The notes: generated by a model from the letters alone, not told the origin. 64,000 nt of DNA from CATQHB01 sp965262595 (GCA_965262595.1 OZ253548.1:1860001-1924000), one strand, 5' to 3'. Shown: positions 9,416 to 18,727, counted from the stretch's first letter. Translations and numbers: made by a program.

Positions 9416-12394
9416 ATGAGCACCGTGAGTTCGGAAATGAAGGTGAGATACAAATCCGATCCGACCACCGCCGGATGGGTGATTTCCGTCTCAGGAGAGA
9501 CGGCCAGGGTTTTTATTGATGGAACCACGAAGCTCGTACCTGTAGAAGAGCTGGAACCGGTTCCGGGGATTACCGAACTGAGTCCGGAGAATCTCAGGGT
9601 AGCACTGACGCGGCGTAGGTTGGAACATCCGGCTACTGACCAGTTCCTATCTTACAGGGCATCCAAGACCAGGCTGATGTACCACCAGTTCCTGCCGGTG
9701 AAGAAGATGCTGGAATCACCTGACCAGCGTCTCCTCATCGCTGACGAAGTCGGAACGGGCAAGACAATCGAGGCTGGCTTGATCTGGGCTGAGTTGGAGT
9801 CCCGGTCAGCGCGCGGCCTCGAGAACGTATGGATCATCTGCCCCAAGTCCCTAGTAGGCAAGTGGCGGGAAGAGATGCTCCAGCGATTCGACCTGCGCCT
9901 CGAGGTACTATCGTCCGAGAATCTAAGGCAGGCGCTCGTGTCCCTAGACCGGGACGGCGTACTTCCTCCCAGATTTGCGAGAGCGGTGGTCAATTTGGAG
10001 TTGATCCGCATCGAGGATTACGCTCTCCGTTTGGGGCAGTCACCCATAGCGTGGGACCTGGCAATATTTGACGAGGCCCATCACCTTCGCAACACCGACA
10101 CTCTGTCGCACATGGTAGCGCAGTTCATCTGTGAGCGGTCGAGGGCGGCAATATTCCTCACCGCCACACCGCTCCAGACACATTTGCAGGATATCGTCCA
10201 CCTAATGGAGGTGCTGGGTGTGGACGTGGCCGAGGACCCGGTGCTCTTGGAGGAACAAATTAATTGGGACATGCAATTGAATGACTGGATCGGCCTAGTA
10301 AGGCGAAGGCCGCCTGGATGGAGGCAAGAGGCTGATCGCGCTCTCCACAGGCTGGAAATGTCCGGAGGGGACTCGCGCCCTGGTTGGCGCCAATTCCGTC
10401 AGCTTGTTGCCGGATCTGACATGGAGGACATCAGACAACGTACAACCGTTGTGGATTCGGCCCGCGACCTTCAAGTATTGAGCCCTTACATGACTCGTAC
10501 CCTGAGATCAGAGGTGGATGAGCATCGACCCACAAGGGAAGCAGCGACCAGGATAGTTACGTTTACGCCTGAGGAGGAAGCATTCTACAACGAGGTTTAC
10601 CGGATTACTCTGGAGCGTTCGCTAGCCCAGGGTACGCCGCCAGGATTCGCCTCTCAAATGCCGGAGCGAAGGACCGCCAGCTGCGTTCCAGCGGTAGCGT
10701 CGGAGATTATGAGGCGCGTGAACGAGGATGAGGACTACGAGCACGAAGCTGGTTTCACCGGAAGCGAGATCAAAGCGTTGGCACCGCTCGCTCAGGCGAC
10801 CCTAGGGTCCGGGGACCGGAAATTCGAGGCACTCCTGGAGATGCTCGACCAGGCTTTCGAGGAACTCAAGACTGACCGTGTCATGATTTTCTCCACCTTT
10901 AGAGGCACCCTCAGGTACCTTGCTGAGAAACTCCAAGAGAAGGGTTATTCGCTGGAGCTTATGTACGGGCCTACGCCGGCGAGAGACGAGGACTGTCGGG
11001 GCGGGGAGAAGAGTAGAGAGAAGATTGCAGCCGAGTTCAGGCAGGGGAAATTCCAGATTCTACTCGCCAGCGAGGTTGCTGGCGAGGGGCTAGACTTCGA
11101 GCACTGCCATGTGCTCATAAACTACGACCTCCCTTGGAACCCGATGCGCGTAGAGCAGCGCATCGGGCGATGTGATCGGATAGGGCAAACATCTGACAAG
11201 GTCCACGTTCGCAGCTTGGCAAGCGAGGGCACGATCGAGTCAAGGATCCTCTCTAGACTTTACGTGAGGCTTGGCATATTCGAACGCGCCTTGGGCGAAC
11301 TTGAGGTGGTACTTGGAGAAACCATTGCTTCCTTCGAGCGGGACCTGTTCAGGCGAGGTTTGACGCCCCGTCAACAGGAAGAACGGCTTGAGCGGGCCGC
11401 GCAGGCAATAGAAAACAACGAACAGCACCGAGAAATAATAAGCAAGGCGAGTGTTATCTCCGAGCAGGGTCGCCAGCTGATCGAATCCGACCAGCAGGAA
11501 ATCAAGGAAGCCGAGTCTAGGTTTCTGTCACCCGTAGAACTCGCCGAGTTCGTGTTGTCCGTTCTCGCTCATCACGTGCCGAACAGCCTAATTTCGACGA
11601 GTGTAGACGGTCAGTTCGACGTGATAAATAGCCCAGGTCTTCGAGACGCCCTCCAGGGGCTGCTAACATCGTACCCGGCGACGCACCATATGAGAATCGA
11701 GATTGCCCGGTTCCGGAGCCGCATGGACCAGCAACGGAGGTTGAAGGTGTCTCTTGCCGGAGAAAGCGAGGGAGTCGAGTTCGTCCACACCCGACACCCA
11801 CTGATGCTGCTTGCAAGGCATCTTGAAACGGGGCATCTGTCCGATACGCCTTGGAGTTTAGGTGTAGTACCAGCAGATATGCTGGAGAAACCAACCACAC
11901 TCGTATGGGCAATAGGCTCGCTGGATGGGTATGCAACTAAGGCGGAGTTGATGTGCGTCACCGTAGACGGCACCTCTGAGGAGGTAAGTCCGATACCGGT
12001 CGAGCATGCTCAGAAGCTGCTGTTGGCTATGTCGGAGCCGCATGATGGATTATCGGTCAACAGCTTGGACGTGGAGGCCCTCAAGACGTGTGCGGAACAG
12101 TTTCTGATATCAGAATTCAATGGTGTTGCTGCGGCATTTGCTGCCCGTGACACGCTGCTGACTGACAAAGCGGAGAGCGCCGTTCTTTCCCACGCAAAAC
12201 GCCAGCTTAGCAGGAACCAGCGTCAGCTCTCCAGGGACGACTTGAATGCCAATCTCAGGAGCATGTACCTGGGTTGGAGTCGTAGAATCGAGGATGAGTC
12301 CGAGTCCAAGGTCGCTGAGATCAGACGCAAGAGCGGAATCCGGTCATCTCTTGAAATCATTGGAATGGCTGTCCTTTCTCCTCTGAGCGGATAG
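9416..12394 (+). CDS. RapA/Snf2-type DEAH helicase-like ATPase
   Basis: The 992-residue protein carries a complete Snf2/RapA motor: Walker A ADEVGTGKTIEAG near 106-118, DEAH box FDEAHHL near 218, motif III LTATPLQT, and in the second RecA lobe GEGLDF and the motif VI stretch QRIGRCDRIGQ near 578. The first 60 residues (GWVISVSGETARVFIDG) look like the small beta-barrel found in front of RapA-type motors, and a long helical C-terminus follows. DrmD of DISARM is also a Snf2-like protein, but none of drmA, drmB, drmC or a methylase is present. It probably acts as a DNA translocase together with the upstream GHKL-HNH protein. Confidence 0.88.
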   Translation: MSTVSSEMKVRYKSDPTTAGWVISVSGETARVFIDGTTKLVPVEELEPVPGITELSPENLRVALTRRRLEHPATDQFLSYRASKTRLMYHQFLPVKKMLESPDQRLLIADEVGTGKTIEAGLIWAELESRSARGLENVWIICPKSLVGKWREEMLQRFDLRLEVLSSENLRQALVSLDRDGVLPPRFARAVVNLELIRIEDYALRLGQSPIAWDLAIFDEAHHLRNTDTLSHMVAQFICERSRAAIFLTATPLQTHLQDIVHLMEVLGVDVAEDPVLLEEQINWDMQLNDWIGLVRRRPPGWRQEADRALHRLEMSGGDSRPGWRQFRQLVAGSDMEDIRQRTTVVDSARDLQVLSPYMTRTLRSEVDEHRPTREAATRIVTFTPEEEAFYNEVYRITLERSLAQGTPPGFASQMPERRTASCVPAVASEIMRRVNEDEDYEHEAGFTGSEIKALAPLAQATLGSGDRKFEALLEMLDQAFEELKTDRVMIFSTFRGTLRYLAEKLQEKGYSLELMYGPTPARDEDCRGGEKSREKIAAEFRQGKFQILLASEVAGEGLDFEHCHVLINYDLPWNPMRVEQRIGRCDRIGQTSDKVHVRSLASEGTIESRILSRLYVRLGIFERALGELEVVLGETIASFERDLFRRGLTPRQQEERLERAAQAIENNEQHREIISKASVISEQGRQLIESDQQEIKEAESRFLSPVELAEFVLSVLAHHVPNSLISTSVDGQFDVINSPGLRDALQGLLTSYPATHHMRIEIARFRSRMDQQRRLKVSLAGESEGVEFVHTRHPLMLLARHLETGHLSDTPWSLGVVPADMLEKPTTLVWAIGSLDGYATKAELMCVTVDGTSEEVSPIPVEHAQKLLLAMSEPHDGLSVNSLDVEALKTCAEQFLISEFNGVAAAFAARDTLLTDKAESAVLSHAKRQLSRNQRQLSRDDLNANLRSMYLGWSRRIEDESESKVAEIRRKSGIRSSLEIIGMAVLSPLSG

Positions 12395-12537
12395 TCAACC
12401 GAACGTTCCTGACCTATTCCCTGGATTGAGATCGCCCTGCCAAAAGCTCGCAGCATTGCATGCTTCTGCTCCCCCATGTCAGGGGACCAAGTTCCAATCA
12501 ACCTCCAGAATTCCAAACCCGTCGACCACAGACACGG

Positions 12538-12567
12538 GGGCCTATATACCCCACTAAACACTCCGCA
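12538..12567 (-). repeat. 30-bp inverted repeat, left arm
   Basis: The reverse complement of these 30 bases matches 14018-14047 at 27 of 30 positions. The arms enclose the DUF2235 hydrolase and its membrane partner, about 1.5 kb apart. They may be termini of a small cassette or a pair of convergent regulatory elements; no transposase lies between them. Confidence 0.65.
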
Positions 12568-12758
12568 ATCAGACCACCCGTGTGGGATGATGAGCGAAAT
12601 GATTAATCAACAACTCGGTTTGTGGGCATCATGGTAGTATAGATTCATATTAGTTCGCTCCAGCGATGCCCGCTGTGAGGGAAGATATGACCAGTGTGCT
12701 GCCGGAAATATTCAAAATGAACTAATTTATCCACAATCAACCGTTCATCGAGGTCGAT

Positions 12759-13727
12759 TTGAATATCGTGATTTGCTGTGACGGCACACGCGGAAAGTAC
12801 GGCCAACAAAAGAATAATACCAACGTAGTGCGCCTGTTCGAGCGGTTGGGTTCAGATGGACCTGATCAAAATTCTTATTATGATCCCGGCGTCGGTACTT
12901 ACAGTCCCTTCAGAGGCGCAGGTATGGCGATACTGGACAAACTCGCTGCATCAATATCGGGTGTCGGGATCACTAGCGAGGGAATCGACAAGAACACCGA
13001 AGAGGCTTATCGCTACCTAATGGATGGTTACACCCCGGGGGCCAAAATCTTTCTTTTCGGCTACAGCCGGGGTGCTCACACAGTTCGGGAATTGGCCGGC
13101 ATGATTCACAAGTGTGGCCTACTCACCAAGGGAAGCTACAATCTCATTCCGCCTATGATGGATATCTATCGACAAAAGGACAACGAAGAAATAGCTGCCG
13201 GATTCAAGCGAGAATTCTGTCGTAGGGGATGCAGTGTCTACTTCATTGGTGTTTGGGATACAGTAGCATCGATTGGATGGGCGGTTCGCAGGCGATTTTC
13301 CTGCAACCGACTCAGTTTTGATGTAACCCATGGATACCAGGCCCTCTCTATAGATGAACGCCGCCGCCAATTCCGACCGTCAATATGGGACGAGACCGAT
13401 ATCCCCGGCCAGACGATCAAGCAAGTATGGTTCCCCGGCAGCCATAGTGATGTGGGTGGACAAAATGACGCGGATAGAGGCATATCCGACTTGCCCTTGG
13501 TGTGGATGTTGGAGAACGCACATCGAGAGTGCCTTATACTTCGAGGGGATTGGAAAGAGGATATTCACCCGAATCACACAGGAAAGATACGCAAGTCGGA
13601 TCGCCATTTCTGGAGGGTCGGCGCAAAGGATCGCCCCATCTCCAAAAATACCGACATCCATCAGAGTGTGATCGATCGCAGAGACGATCCTAACCAAGAC
13701 TACCAACCGGGAAATCTTCCTCTATGA
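12759..13727 (+). CDS. DUF2235 alpha/beta-hydrolase family protein
   Basis: The 322-residue protein starts at a TTG just behind a GAGGT site, giving MNIVICCDGTRG, the usual DUF2235 opening. The family landmarks follow in order: NTNVVRL, YDPGVGT, the nucleophile elbow GYSRGA (Ser), VWDTVAS and WFPGSHSDVGG (Asp). DUF2235 includes type VI secretion phospholipases (Tle1-like) and many uncharacterised cytosolic hydrolases. No secretion signal or VgrG/PAAR gene is present, so a secreted effector is unlikely. It overlaps by 4 bp with a gene for a two-helix membrane protein. The pair sits in the defence cluster between inverted repeats, so a membrane-targeting immune role is conceivable but unproven. 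Confidence 0.85.
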   Translation: MNIVICCDGTRGKYGQQKNNTNVVRLFERLGSDGPDQNSYYDPGVGTYSPFRGAGMAILDKLAASISGVGITSEGIDKNTEEAYRYLMDGYTPGAKIFLFGYSRGAHTVRELAGMIHKCGLLTKGSYNLIPPMMDIYRQKDNEEIAAGFKREFCRRGCSVYFIGVWDTVASIGWAVRRRFSCNRLSFDVTHGYQALSIDERRRQFRPSIWDETDIPGQTIKQVWFPGSHSDVGGQNDADRGISDLPLVWMLENAHRECLILRGDWKEDIHPNHTGKIRKSDRHFWRVGAKDRPISKNTDIHQSVIDRRDDPNQDYQPGNLPL

Positions 13728-13981
13728 ATCAAAAGGTTGTTGACCACCAAACAGCCCGTCGTAGGGCCGCCATGTGGATATTCGGCATCCTCGTCTTCGG
13801 GGTGGTTGGCCTGATGTTGGCGTTGATCTTTTCTGTTTCCGTCTTGCCTAGTGATGATGATTTCGTCCGGGGCATCGTTCTCACGGCGATAGCAGGGGCT
13901 ATCTCTGCCTTTCTATCGTTTATTGGCCTCATCGTGAAGGGCATAGTAGACAACCTAACCCGAGACGAGTCTACACAATAA
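13724..13981 (+). CDS. Small membrane protein, two predicted helices, partner of DUF2235
   Basis: The 85-residue product has two strongly hydrophobic segments, about residues 17-40 (IFGILVFGVVGLMLALIF) and 50-72 (IVLTAIAGAISAFLSFIGLI), separated by an acidic loop (SDDDF). Both ends are charged. Its ATG overlaps the stop of the DUF2235 gene, implying coupled translation. I do not recognise a family. A hydrolase coupled to a tiny membrane protein could be a toxin-immunity, anchoring or sensor arrangement; nothing in the sequence decides among these. Confidence 0.65.
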   Translation: MNQKVVDHQTARRRAAMWIFGILVFGVVGLMLALIFSVSVLPSDDDFVRGIVLTAIAGAISAFLSFIGLIVKGIVDNLTRDESTQ

Positions 13982-14017
13982 GGAACATCCCGCCTGCTCC
14001 TGCGTTGACCTGTCGGG

Positions 14018-14047
14018 TGCGGTGTGTTTAGCCGGGTATATAGGCCC
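14018..14047 (+). repeat. 30-bp inverted repeat, right arm
   Basis: Inverted partner of 12538-12567 (27 of 30 identical). It ends in tataggcccacc, and the related 41-bp direct repeat 30 bp further on ends in ttaggcccacc, so the two elements share a core. Confidence 0.65.
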
Positions 14048-14075
14048 ACCAAACTGAACTCCTTATATCCGAACT

Positions 14076-14116
14076 TCCCAGCGAAAAGTTCGCAATGCGG
14101 TACGCTTAGGCCCACC
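14076..14116 (+). repeat. 41-bp direct repeat, right copy
   Basis: Direct partner of 5404-5444 with three mismatches. Together they mark the two edges of an 8.6-kb segment that contains the GHKL/Snf2 and DUF2235 modules. Confidence 0.75.
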
Positions 14117-14260
14117 AGACTTGATAAAATCAAGAACCTTTACCATTTCCTTCGCTCTGGTGCTGTGATCGGCCGCTGCTCCTACCCGGCCATTCCAGGG
14201 AGAGCAAAGGACAGGGATACTGGTCTGCGGCTAGAACAGATACGTTATATCGGCAGAGCA

Positions 14261-14289
14261 TTGTGAAACATGCCCTTCAGTCCTATAAT
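14261..14289 (+). promoter_or_regulatory. Sigma70-like promoter of the LRR lipoprotein gene
   Basis: TTGTGA at 14261-14266 and TATAAT at 14284-14289 are separated by exactly 17 bp. The transcript would start about 45 bp before the ATG at 14341. The near-consensus -10 box makes this one of the better promoters in the window, even though the gene it serves is broken. Confidence 0.6.
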
Positions 14290-14340
14290 AGGCTGGTGAA
14301 TCCCATGTTTGGCTAGACTTGAACGTGATGATATTGCAAC

Positions 14341-15580
14341 ATGCATAGAGAACTACTGCTCACCGCTATCGCGCTGGCTCTGCTGATGACGCTCGCGGCC
14401 TGCGGCTCCGATGAGCCGTCCGGCGGGACCGGCCCCGACCGGACCGCGTCCACCCCAACGGAGACGTCGGTCTCCCCCGCACGGACGCCTACCACGACAG
14501 GGTCAGGGGACGCGCCCACTGCCACCGATGCACCAGCGGCTGCGACAGCGCCGCCCGCGGCCTCCGACTCCGTCGAAAAGGACCGGGAGGCGCTGGTTGC
14601 CCTCCACAACGCAGCGGCAGGTTCGCAATGGCTTTCGTCTGCGATCTACGGCGGAGACAATGCCAAATGGCTGAGCGACGCACCCCTCGGCGAATGGGGG
14701 GCGTCACCACTGACGACGATGGGCGCGTTATAGGGCTGAACCTCAGCGGCTACCGCTTGCTCGGGGAGATACCTGCGGAGCTGGGCAGTCTCTCCAGGCT
14801 GGAGATACTGGACCTCAACCAGAACGCCTTAGCCGGGGAGATACCTGCGGAGCTGGGCAGCCTCTCCAACTTGGAGATACTGGACCTCAGCGGCAACGAC
14901 TTCGGGGAGATACCGCCGGAGCTGGGCAGCCTCTCCAACCTGGAGATACTGGACCTCAGCCACAACGCCTTAACCGGAGAGATACCGCCGGAGCTGGGCA
15001 GCCTCTCCAACCTGACAGAGCTGTACCTCAACAAGAACGAGTTGAGCGGGGCGATACCGGCGGAGCTGGGCAGCCTCGCCAACCTGACACAGCTGTGGCT
15101 CACCGAGAACGCCTTAGCCGGGGAGATCCGGCGGAGCTGGGCAGCCTCGCCAACCTAATATATCTGTACCTCCACAGCAACGACTTGAGCGGGGAGATAC
15201 CGCCGGAGCTTGGCAGCCTCTCCAACCTGGAATATCTGAACCTCAGCGTGAACTGGTTGACCGGAGAGATACCGCCGGAGTTCGGCAGCCTCTCCAACCT
15301 GACAGTGCTGGAACTCTCCTACAACGACTTGAGCGGGGAGATACCGACGGAGCTGGGCAGCCTCTCCAACCTGACAGTGCTGTGGCTCACCGAGAACGCC
15401 TTGACCGGGGAGATACCGGCGTGGTTGGGCAGCCTCTCCAACCTGACACTTCTGTACCTCGGCCAGAACGACTTCAGCGGGTGCGTACCAAGAAGCCTGC
15501 GAGACCAGTTGGGCTCCAACGTTACCATCGACACCGATCGTAGCTTCTGCTTAAGCGACGCGCCCTCAGGCGGGGGCTGA
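14341..15580 (+). pseudogene. Leucine-rich-repeat lipoprotein, frameshifted twice
   Basis: The 5' part encodes a lipoprotein signal (LLMTLAACGS, lipobox Cys), a Thr/Pro/Ala-rich linker and the start of an LRR cap (EALVALHNAAAGSQW). The frame is lost at a run of six G (about 14695-14700); adding one G restores the expected EWGGVTTDDDG. A series of about ten 24-residue LRRs (LSNLEYLNLSVNWLTGEIPP pattern) follows. A second one-base loss at about 15126 turns GAGATACCGG into GAGATCCGG and breaks the frame again. The C-terminal cap NDFSGCVPRSL closes the protein at 15580. Such surface LRR lipoproteins are thought to bind proteins or hosts. Two separate single-base losses suggest a pseudogene unless they are read errors. 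Confidence 0.8.
14756..15470 (+). repeat. 72-bp tandem coding repeats (LRR units)
   Basis: About ten copies of a 72-bp unit containing the recurring text gagctgggcagcctctcc. Each copy encodes one 24-residue leucine-rich repeat. Near-identity of adjacent units suggests recent expansion or homogenisation by slippage or recombination. Confidence 0.8.
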
Positions 15581-15854
15581 CAGCATATCGTCCGGAAGGC
15601 GCTCCCAGCCGTCGTCTTACCTTCACGTTTGCGATACCTTGGCCACCTTTGGCAAATCGGCTCTTGGCTATCCCGCCGGGTTACCACCGCCAGCTGGGCT
15701 ATCTTCCAATCACTGTAACAACCCCAGCCGCCTCATTTTTCCTTCCTTGCTCGACAAAAGACCATTGACCCTGCGGCAGCGGGTTCCGAATCTCCTTGAC
15801 ACACCCGGATTTGTATGGCTATATTCGCTATCAATCGGGCCCTTGGAGCAATGT

Positions 15855-17546
15855 ATGACTAATTCGCTACCCCCGCGTTTGACCATCGGCGAACTGCTGG
15901 ACCGCCAGGCGGAGCAATTCAGGGACAATGACGCCCTGATCCACGTGGATTGGAATGTGCGGTTTACCTACCGGGAGTTTCGCGCCGAGTGCGACCGGGT
16001 GGCCCGGGGGCTGATGGCCCTGGGCATCAACAAGGGTGACCACGTGGGAATCTGGGCCACCAACTACCCGGAGTGGGTGGTCGCCCAGTTCGCCACCGCC
16101 AAGATTGGCGCGGTGCTAGTGACGGTTAACCCGGCCTACCGCACCCACGAGTTGGCATACCTGCTGCGCCAGTCGGATGCCGCCGCCCTGATGCTCATCG
16201 GCAACTTCCGCACCTCGGACTACGTGGCCATGCTCAACGAGGTGGTGCCCGAATTGGCCGACTCGTCCCCGGGCCAGTTGCGTAGCGAAGAGCTGCCCCA
16301 CCTGCGCAATGTCATCTACATTCCTCCTTACGTGCCAGCCGGCGGGGAATGCCCGCCAGGAATGTGCGCCTGGGACGATATGCGGGCCCGGGGCGAGGAA
16401 ATCAGCCCCACCGCCCTGGCGCAACGGCAGGGGGAATGCCACCCGGACGACGTCATCTGCATTATGTACACCTCGGGGACTACGGGCAACCCCAAGGGGG
16501 TCATGCTCACCCACCACAACCTGGTGTCCAACGCCAGCTACGTGGTGGAAGGCCTGCGTTTTACCGACGAGGACCGGCTCTGCATCCCCGTGCCCTTCTA
16601 CCACTGCTTCGGCTCCTCCATCAGCACTCTGGGTTGCGTCTCCCGGGGGTCGGCTATGGTGGTGCCCTCGGAATACTTCGATCCGGGCAAGACCCTGGTG
16701 GCGGTGGAGAAGGAGCGTTGCACCGCCCTCCACGGCGTGCCCACCATGTTCATCGCCCAACTGGAGCGCCCTGACTTCGACGGGTTCGACCTCGGCTCGC
16801 TGCGTACCGGCATCATGGCTGGTTCCCCTTGTCCCATCGAGGTTATGCGCCAGGTTATCGACCGCATGGGGGCCCGGGAAATGACCGTGGGCTACGGGCT
16901 GACCGAGGCTTCGCCGGTGATTACCCTGACCAGCTCCGACGATACCATCGAACGGCGGGTGACCACGGTGGGGCCGGTGATACCCCAGGTGGAGGTGAAA
17001 ATCGCCGACCCGGAGACGGGCAGCGAGGTGCCTCCGGGGGAGCAGGGTGAGCTCTGTTCGCGCAGTTTTATGAACATGAAGGGCTACTACAAAATGCCTG
17101 AAGCCACCGCCGCGGCCATGGATGCCGAGGGTTGGCTGCATACCGGGGACCTGGCGACGGTGGATGCCGACGGCTATTACAAGATTACCGGAAGGCTCAA
17201 GGACTTGATTAATCGCGGCGGGGAAAATGTTTACCCGCGCGAGATCGAGGAGTTTCTGTACACCAACCCCAAGGTGGCCGACGTTCAGGTCATCGGTGTG
17301 CCGGACCAACGGTTCGGTGAAGAGATTGTGGCCTGGGTGATGCTTAAAGCGGAGCAGGAGGCCAGCGAGGAGGAAATCAAGGAGTTCTGCCGGGGCAGGA
17401 TTGCCCACTATAAGGTCCCCCGCTACGTCAAGTTCGTGTCCGAATTTCCCATGACGGTTACGGGCAAAATCCAAAAGTTCGTCATGCGGGAAATATCTAT
17501 TCAGGAATTACAACTGGACGAGGCCGCCAGCGTGGAAACTGCGTAG
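15855..17546 (+). CDS. Long-chain fatty-acid-CoA ligase-like AMP-forming synthetase
   Basis: I start the gene at ATG 15855 because the domain begins directly there (LTIGELLDRQAEQF) and a GGAG site lies 6 bp upstream; the open frame further left is not conserved-looking. The 563-residue enzyme shows the ANL motifs: P-loop MYTSGTTGNPKG near 203-214, GYGLTEASP, WLHTGDLA...DGYYKITGRLKDLI near 430, and the catalytic Lys in TGKIQK near 537. It activates a fatty or other carboxylic acid to the CoA thioester through an acyl-AMP. It stands alone, with pseudogenes on both sides, so its exact substrate is not shown by context. Confidence 0.93.
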   Translation: MTNSLPPRLTIGELLDRQAEQFRDNDALIHVDWNVRFTYREFRAECDRVARGLMALGINKGDHVGIWATNYPEWVVAQFATAKIGAVLVTVNPAYRTHELAYLLRQSDAAALMLIGNFRTSDYVAMLNEVVPELADSSPGQLRSEELPHLRNVIYIPPYVPAGGECPPGMCAWDDMRARGEEISPTALAQRQGECHPDDVICIMYTSGTTGNPKGVMLTHHNLVSNASYVVEGLRFTDEDRLCIPVPFYHCFGSSISTLGCVSRGSAMVVPSEYFDPGKTLVAVEKERCTALHGVPTMFIAQLERPDFDGFDLGSLRTGIMAGSPCPIEVMRQVIDRMGAREMTVGYGLTEASPVITLTSSDDTIERRVTTVGPVIPQVEVKIADPETGSEVPPGEQGELCSRSFMNMKGYYKMPEATAAAMDAEGWLHTGDLATVDADGYYKITGRLKDLINRGGENVYPREIEEFLYTNPKVADVQVIGVPDQRFGEEIVAWVMLKAEQEASEEEIKEFCRGRIAHYKVPRYVKFVSEFPMTVTGKIQKFVMREISIQELQLDEAASVETA

Positions 17547-17755
17547 ACCTCGCTCCCAGGGTGGGCCGCCCAACCCTGGTTCAGAGACTCTCGGCCATGC
17601 GATAGGTGGGACTCAGGAGCAGGAGCAGGAGCAGCGTATTTGCCCATGACAATGTCCCCAAGAGTCCCAGGACAATCTCTATCATCTCCACTCTTTGGGA
17701 CCTTCCCCGCCGCTCGGTAGGCACCCGTCCCCAATAGGCGTTGAGGCTCTTCTGA

Positions 17756-18193
17756 ATGCGGAAGAGTATGGCCGCAATCATTGCAATGGAGATACGGTAC
17801 AGCCCCGGGATGCCCACGGCTGTTCTAGTCAAGCTGCGGTTAGTGGAAGCGGGTTCGTGCGAGCCGATTCGGGACGCAATCGTGGAAATCTGGCACCCCG
17901 ACGCGGCAGGCCAGTATTCCGGCTACCGTGGACCGGGCGACAATGGCGCCGATACCTCGGGCGAGACCCTCTTACGCGGGATGCAGATCACCGATGCTAA
18001 CGGGCTCGTTGAGTTCGTGACGATCTACCCTGGCTGGTATCCAGGCAGAACCGTTCATATCCATTTCAAAGCCTATAGGGACTAACGGAGTTTGGTAACC
18101 TCCCAAATGTATTTCCCGGATGACATCACCGACATCATCTACCTGGCAGAACCCTACTCTGCACGAGGCTCTCGCAGCACGAGGAAGTCGAAG
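17756..18193 (+). pseudogene. Intradiol ring-cleavage dioxygenase remnant
   Basis: The readable text matches the core of protocatechuate/catechol intradiol dioxygenases: CEPIRDAIVEIWHPDAAGQY, YPGWYPGRTVHIHFKAY and SQMYFPDD. The expected iron ligands (Tyr in the GQYSGY region, Tyr in YPGWYPGR, and His-x-His in HIHF) are present. The N-terminal half is missing, and an in-frame TAA follows KAYRD at 18083-18085, after which the same frame continues with TSQMYFPDDITD. The tail beyond PYSARG degenerates. It is a dead gene that once cleaved aromatic diols. Confidence 0.75.
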
Positions 18194-18610
18194 AGGACCA
18201 ATCTCTGCAACTCTCCCGTCCTAGCCACGGAAGCCGACCTAATGCTTATAACGGCTACGGGTCGCTGGTGGCCAGGGGTGGGTCAACTTTATTCCACCGC
18301 TACTCGGTTATTGAACACTGCCGGTAACATGAGAGGGCGGCTTCTACTTCTTGATTTGGTACTAGACTCTAAGTACCGACCCGTGTTGGGTAGGGACACC
18401 TGTTGAAAAGTCAAACCCATCAATTCATGGCAGCCTTGAGAATTCTGATAGAGCGGAAATGAAGGCCCGTGCCGAAAGTAGATTAATTCGCGCTGCCTAG
18501 CGGGTCCACCGACTCAAAGGGCACGAAGAAAGAGTCTTACACACGGACAGGCACGAAGGTTCACCGATGGGCTTGGCTGCGGGCTGATAGTGACTTGGCC
18601 AAGCCCCGTT
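18194..18610. other. Gap with no gene
   Basis: No gene is visible. Short phrases such as gggcacgaagaa recur here (about 18520) and again near 19795, which looks like a small dispersed repeat found on both sides of the alcohol dehydrogenase gene. Confidence 0.4.
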
Positions 18611-18639
18611 TTGCTTATTGTGGGAACCTTATGTAATAT
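18611..18639 (+). promoter_or_regulatory. Sigma70-like promoter of the alcohol dehydrogenase gene
   Basis: TTGCTT at 18611-18616 and TAATAT at 18634-18639 are 17 bp apart. A strong AGGAGGT ribosome binding site follows at about 18665-18671, directly before an ATG at 18679 that is the ancestral start of the gene. Confidence 0.5.
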
Positions 18640-18727
18640 GCGAATAACCATGAATTCGAAGTTTAGGAGGTAATTCCGATGAAAGCCGTTTACCTGGAAG
18701 AGCCGGGTGGGCCCGAGGCGATGATCT

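Noticed and set aside
9416..12394. DISARM locus (drmD) as label for the Snf2 gene
   Set aside because: Only the motor resembles DrmD; drmA, drmB, drmC and a methylase are absent, and the partner gene is a GHKL-HNH protein.
16116..17474. Long antisense open frame (452 codons) across the acyl-CoA synthetase gene
   Set aside because: It is the shadow of a well supported plus-strand gene with full ANL motifs; the antisense protein is His/Gly-rich and has no domain.
18083..18085. In-frame stop of the intradiol dioxygenase as a recoded codon
   Set aside because: It is TAA, not UGA, and the gene is also truncated at its start, so it is simply dead.
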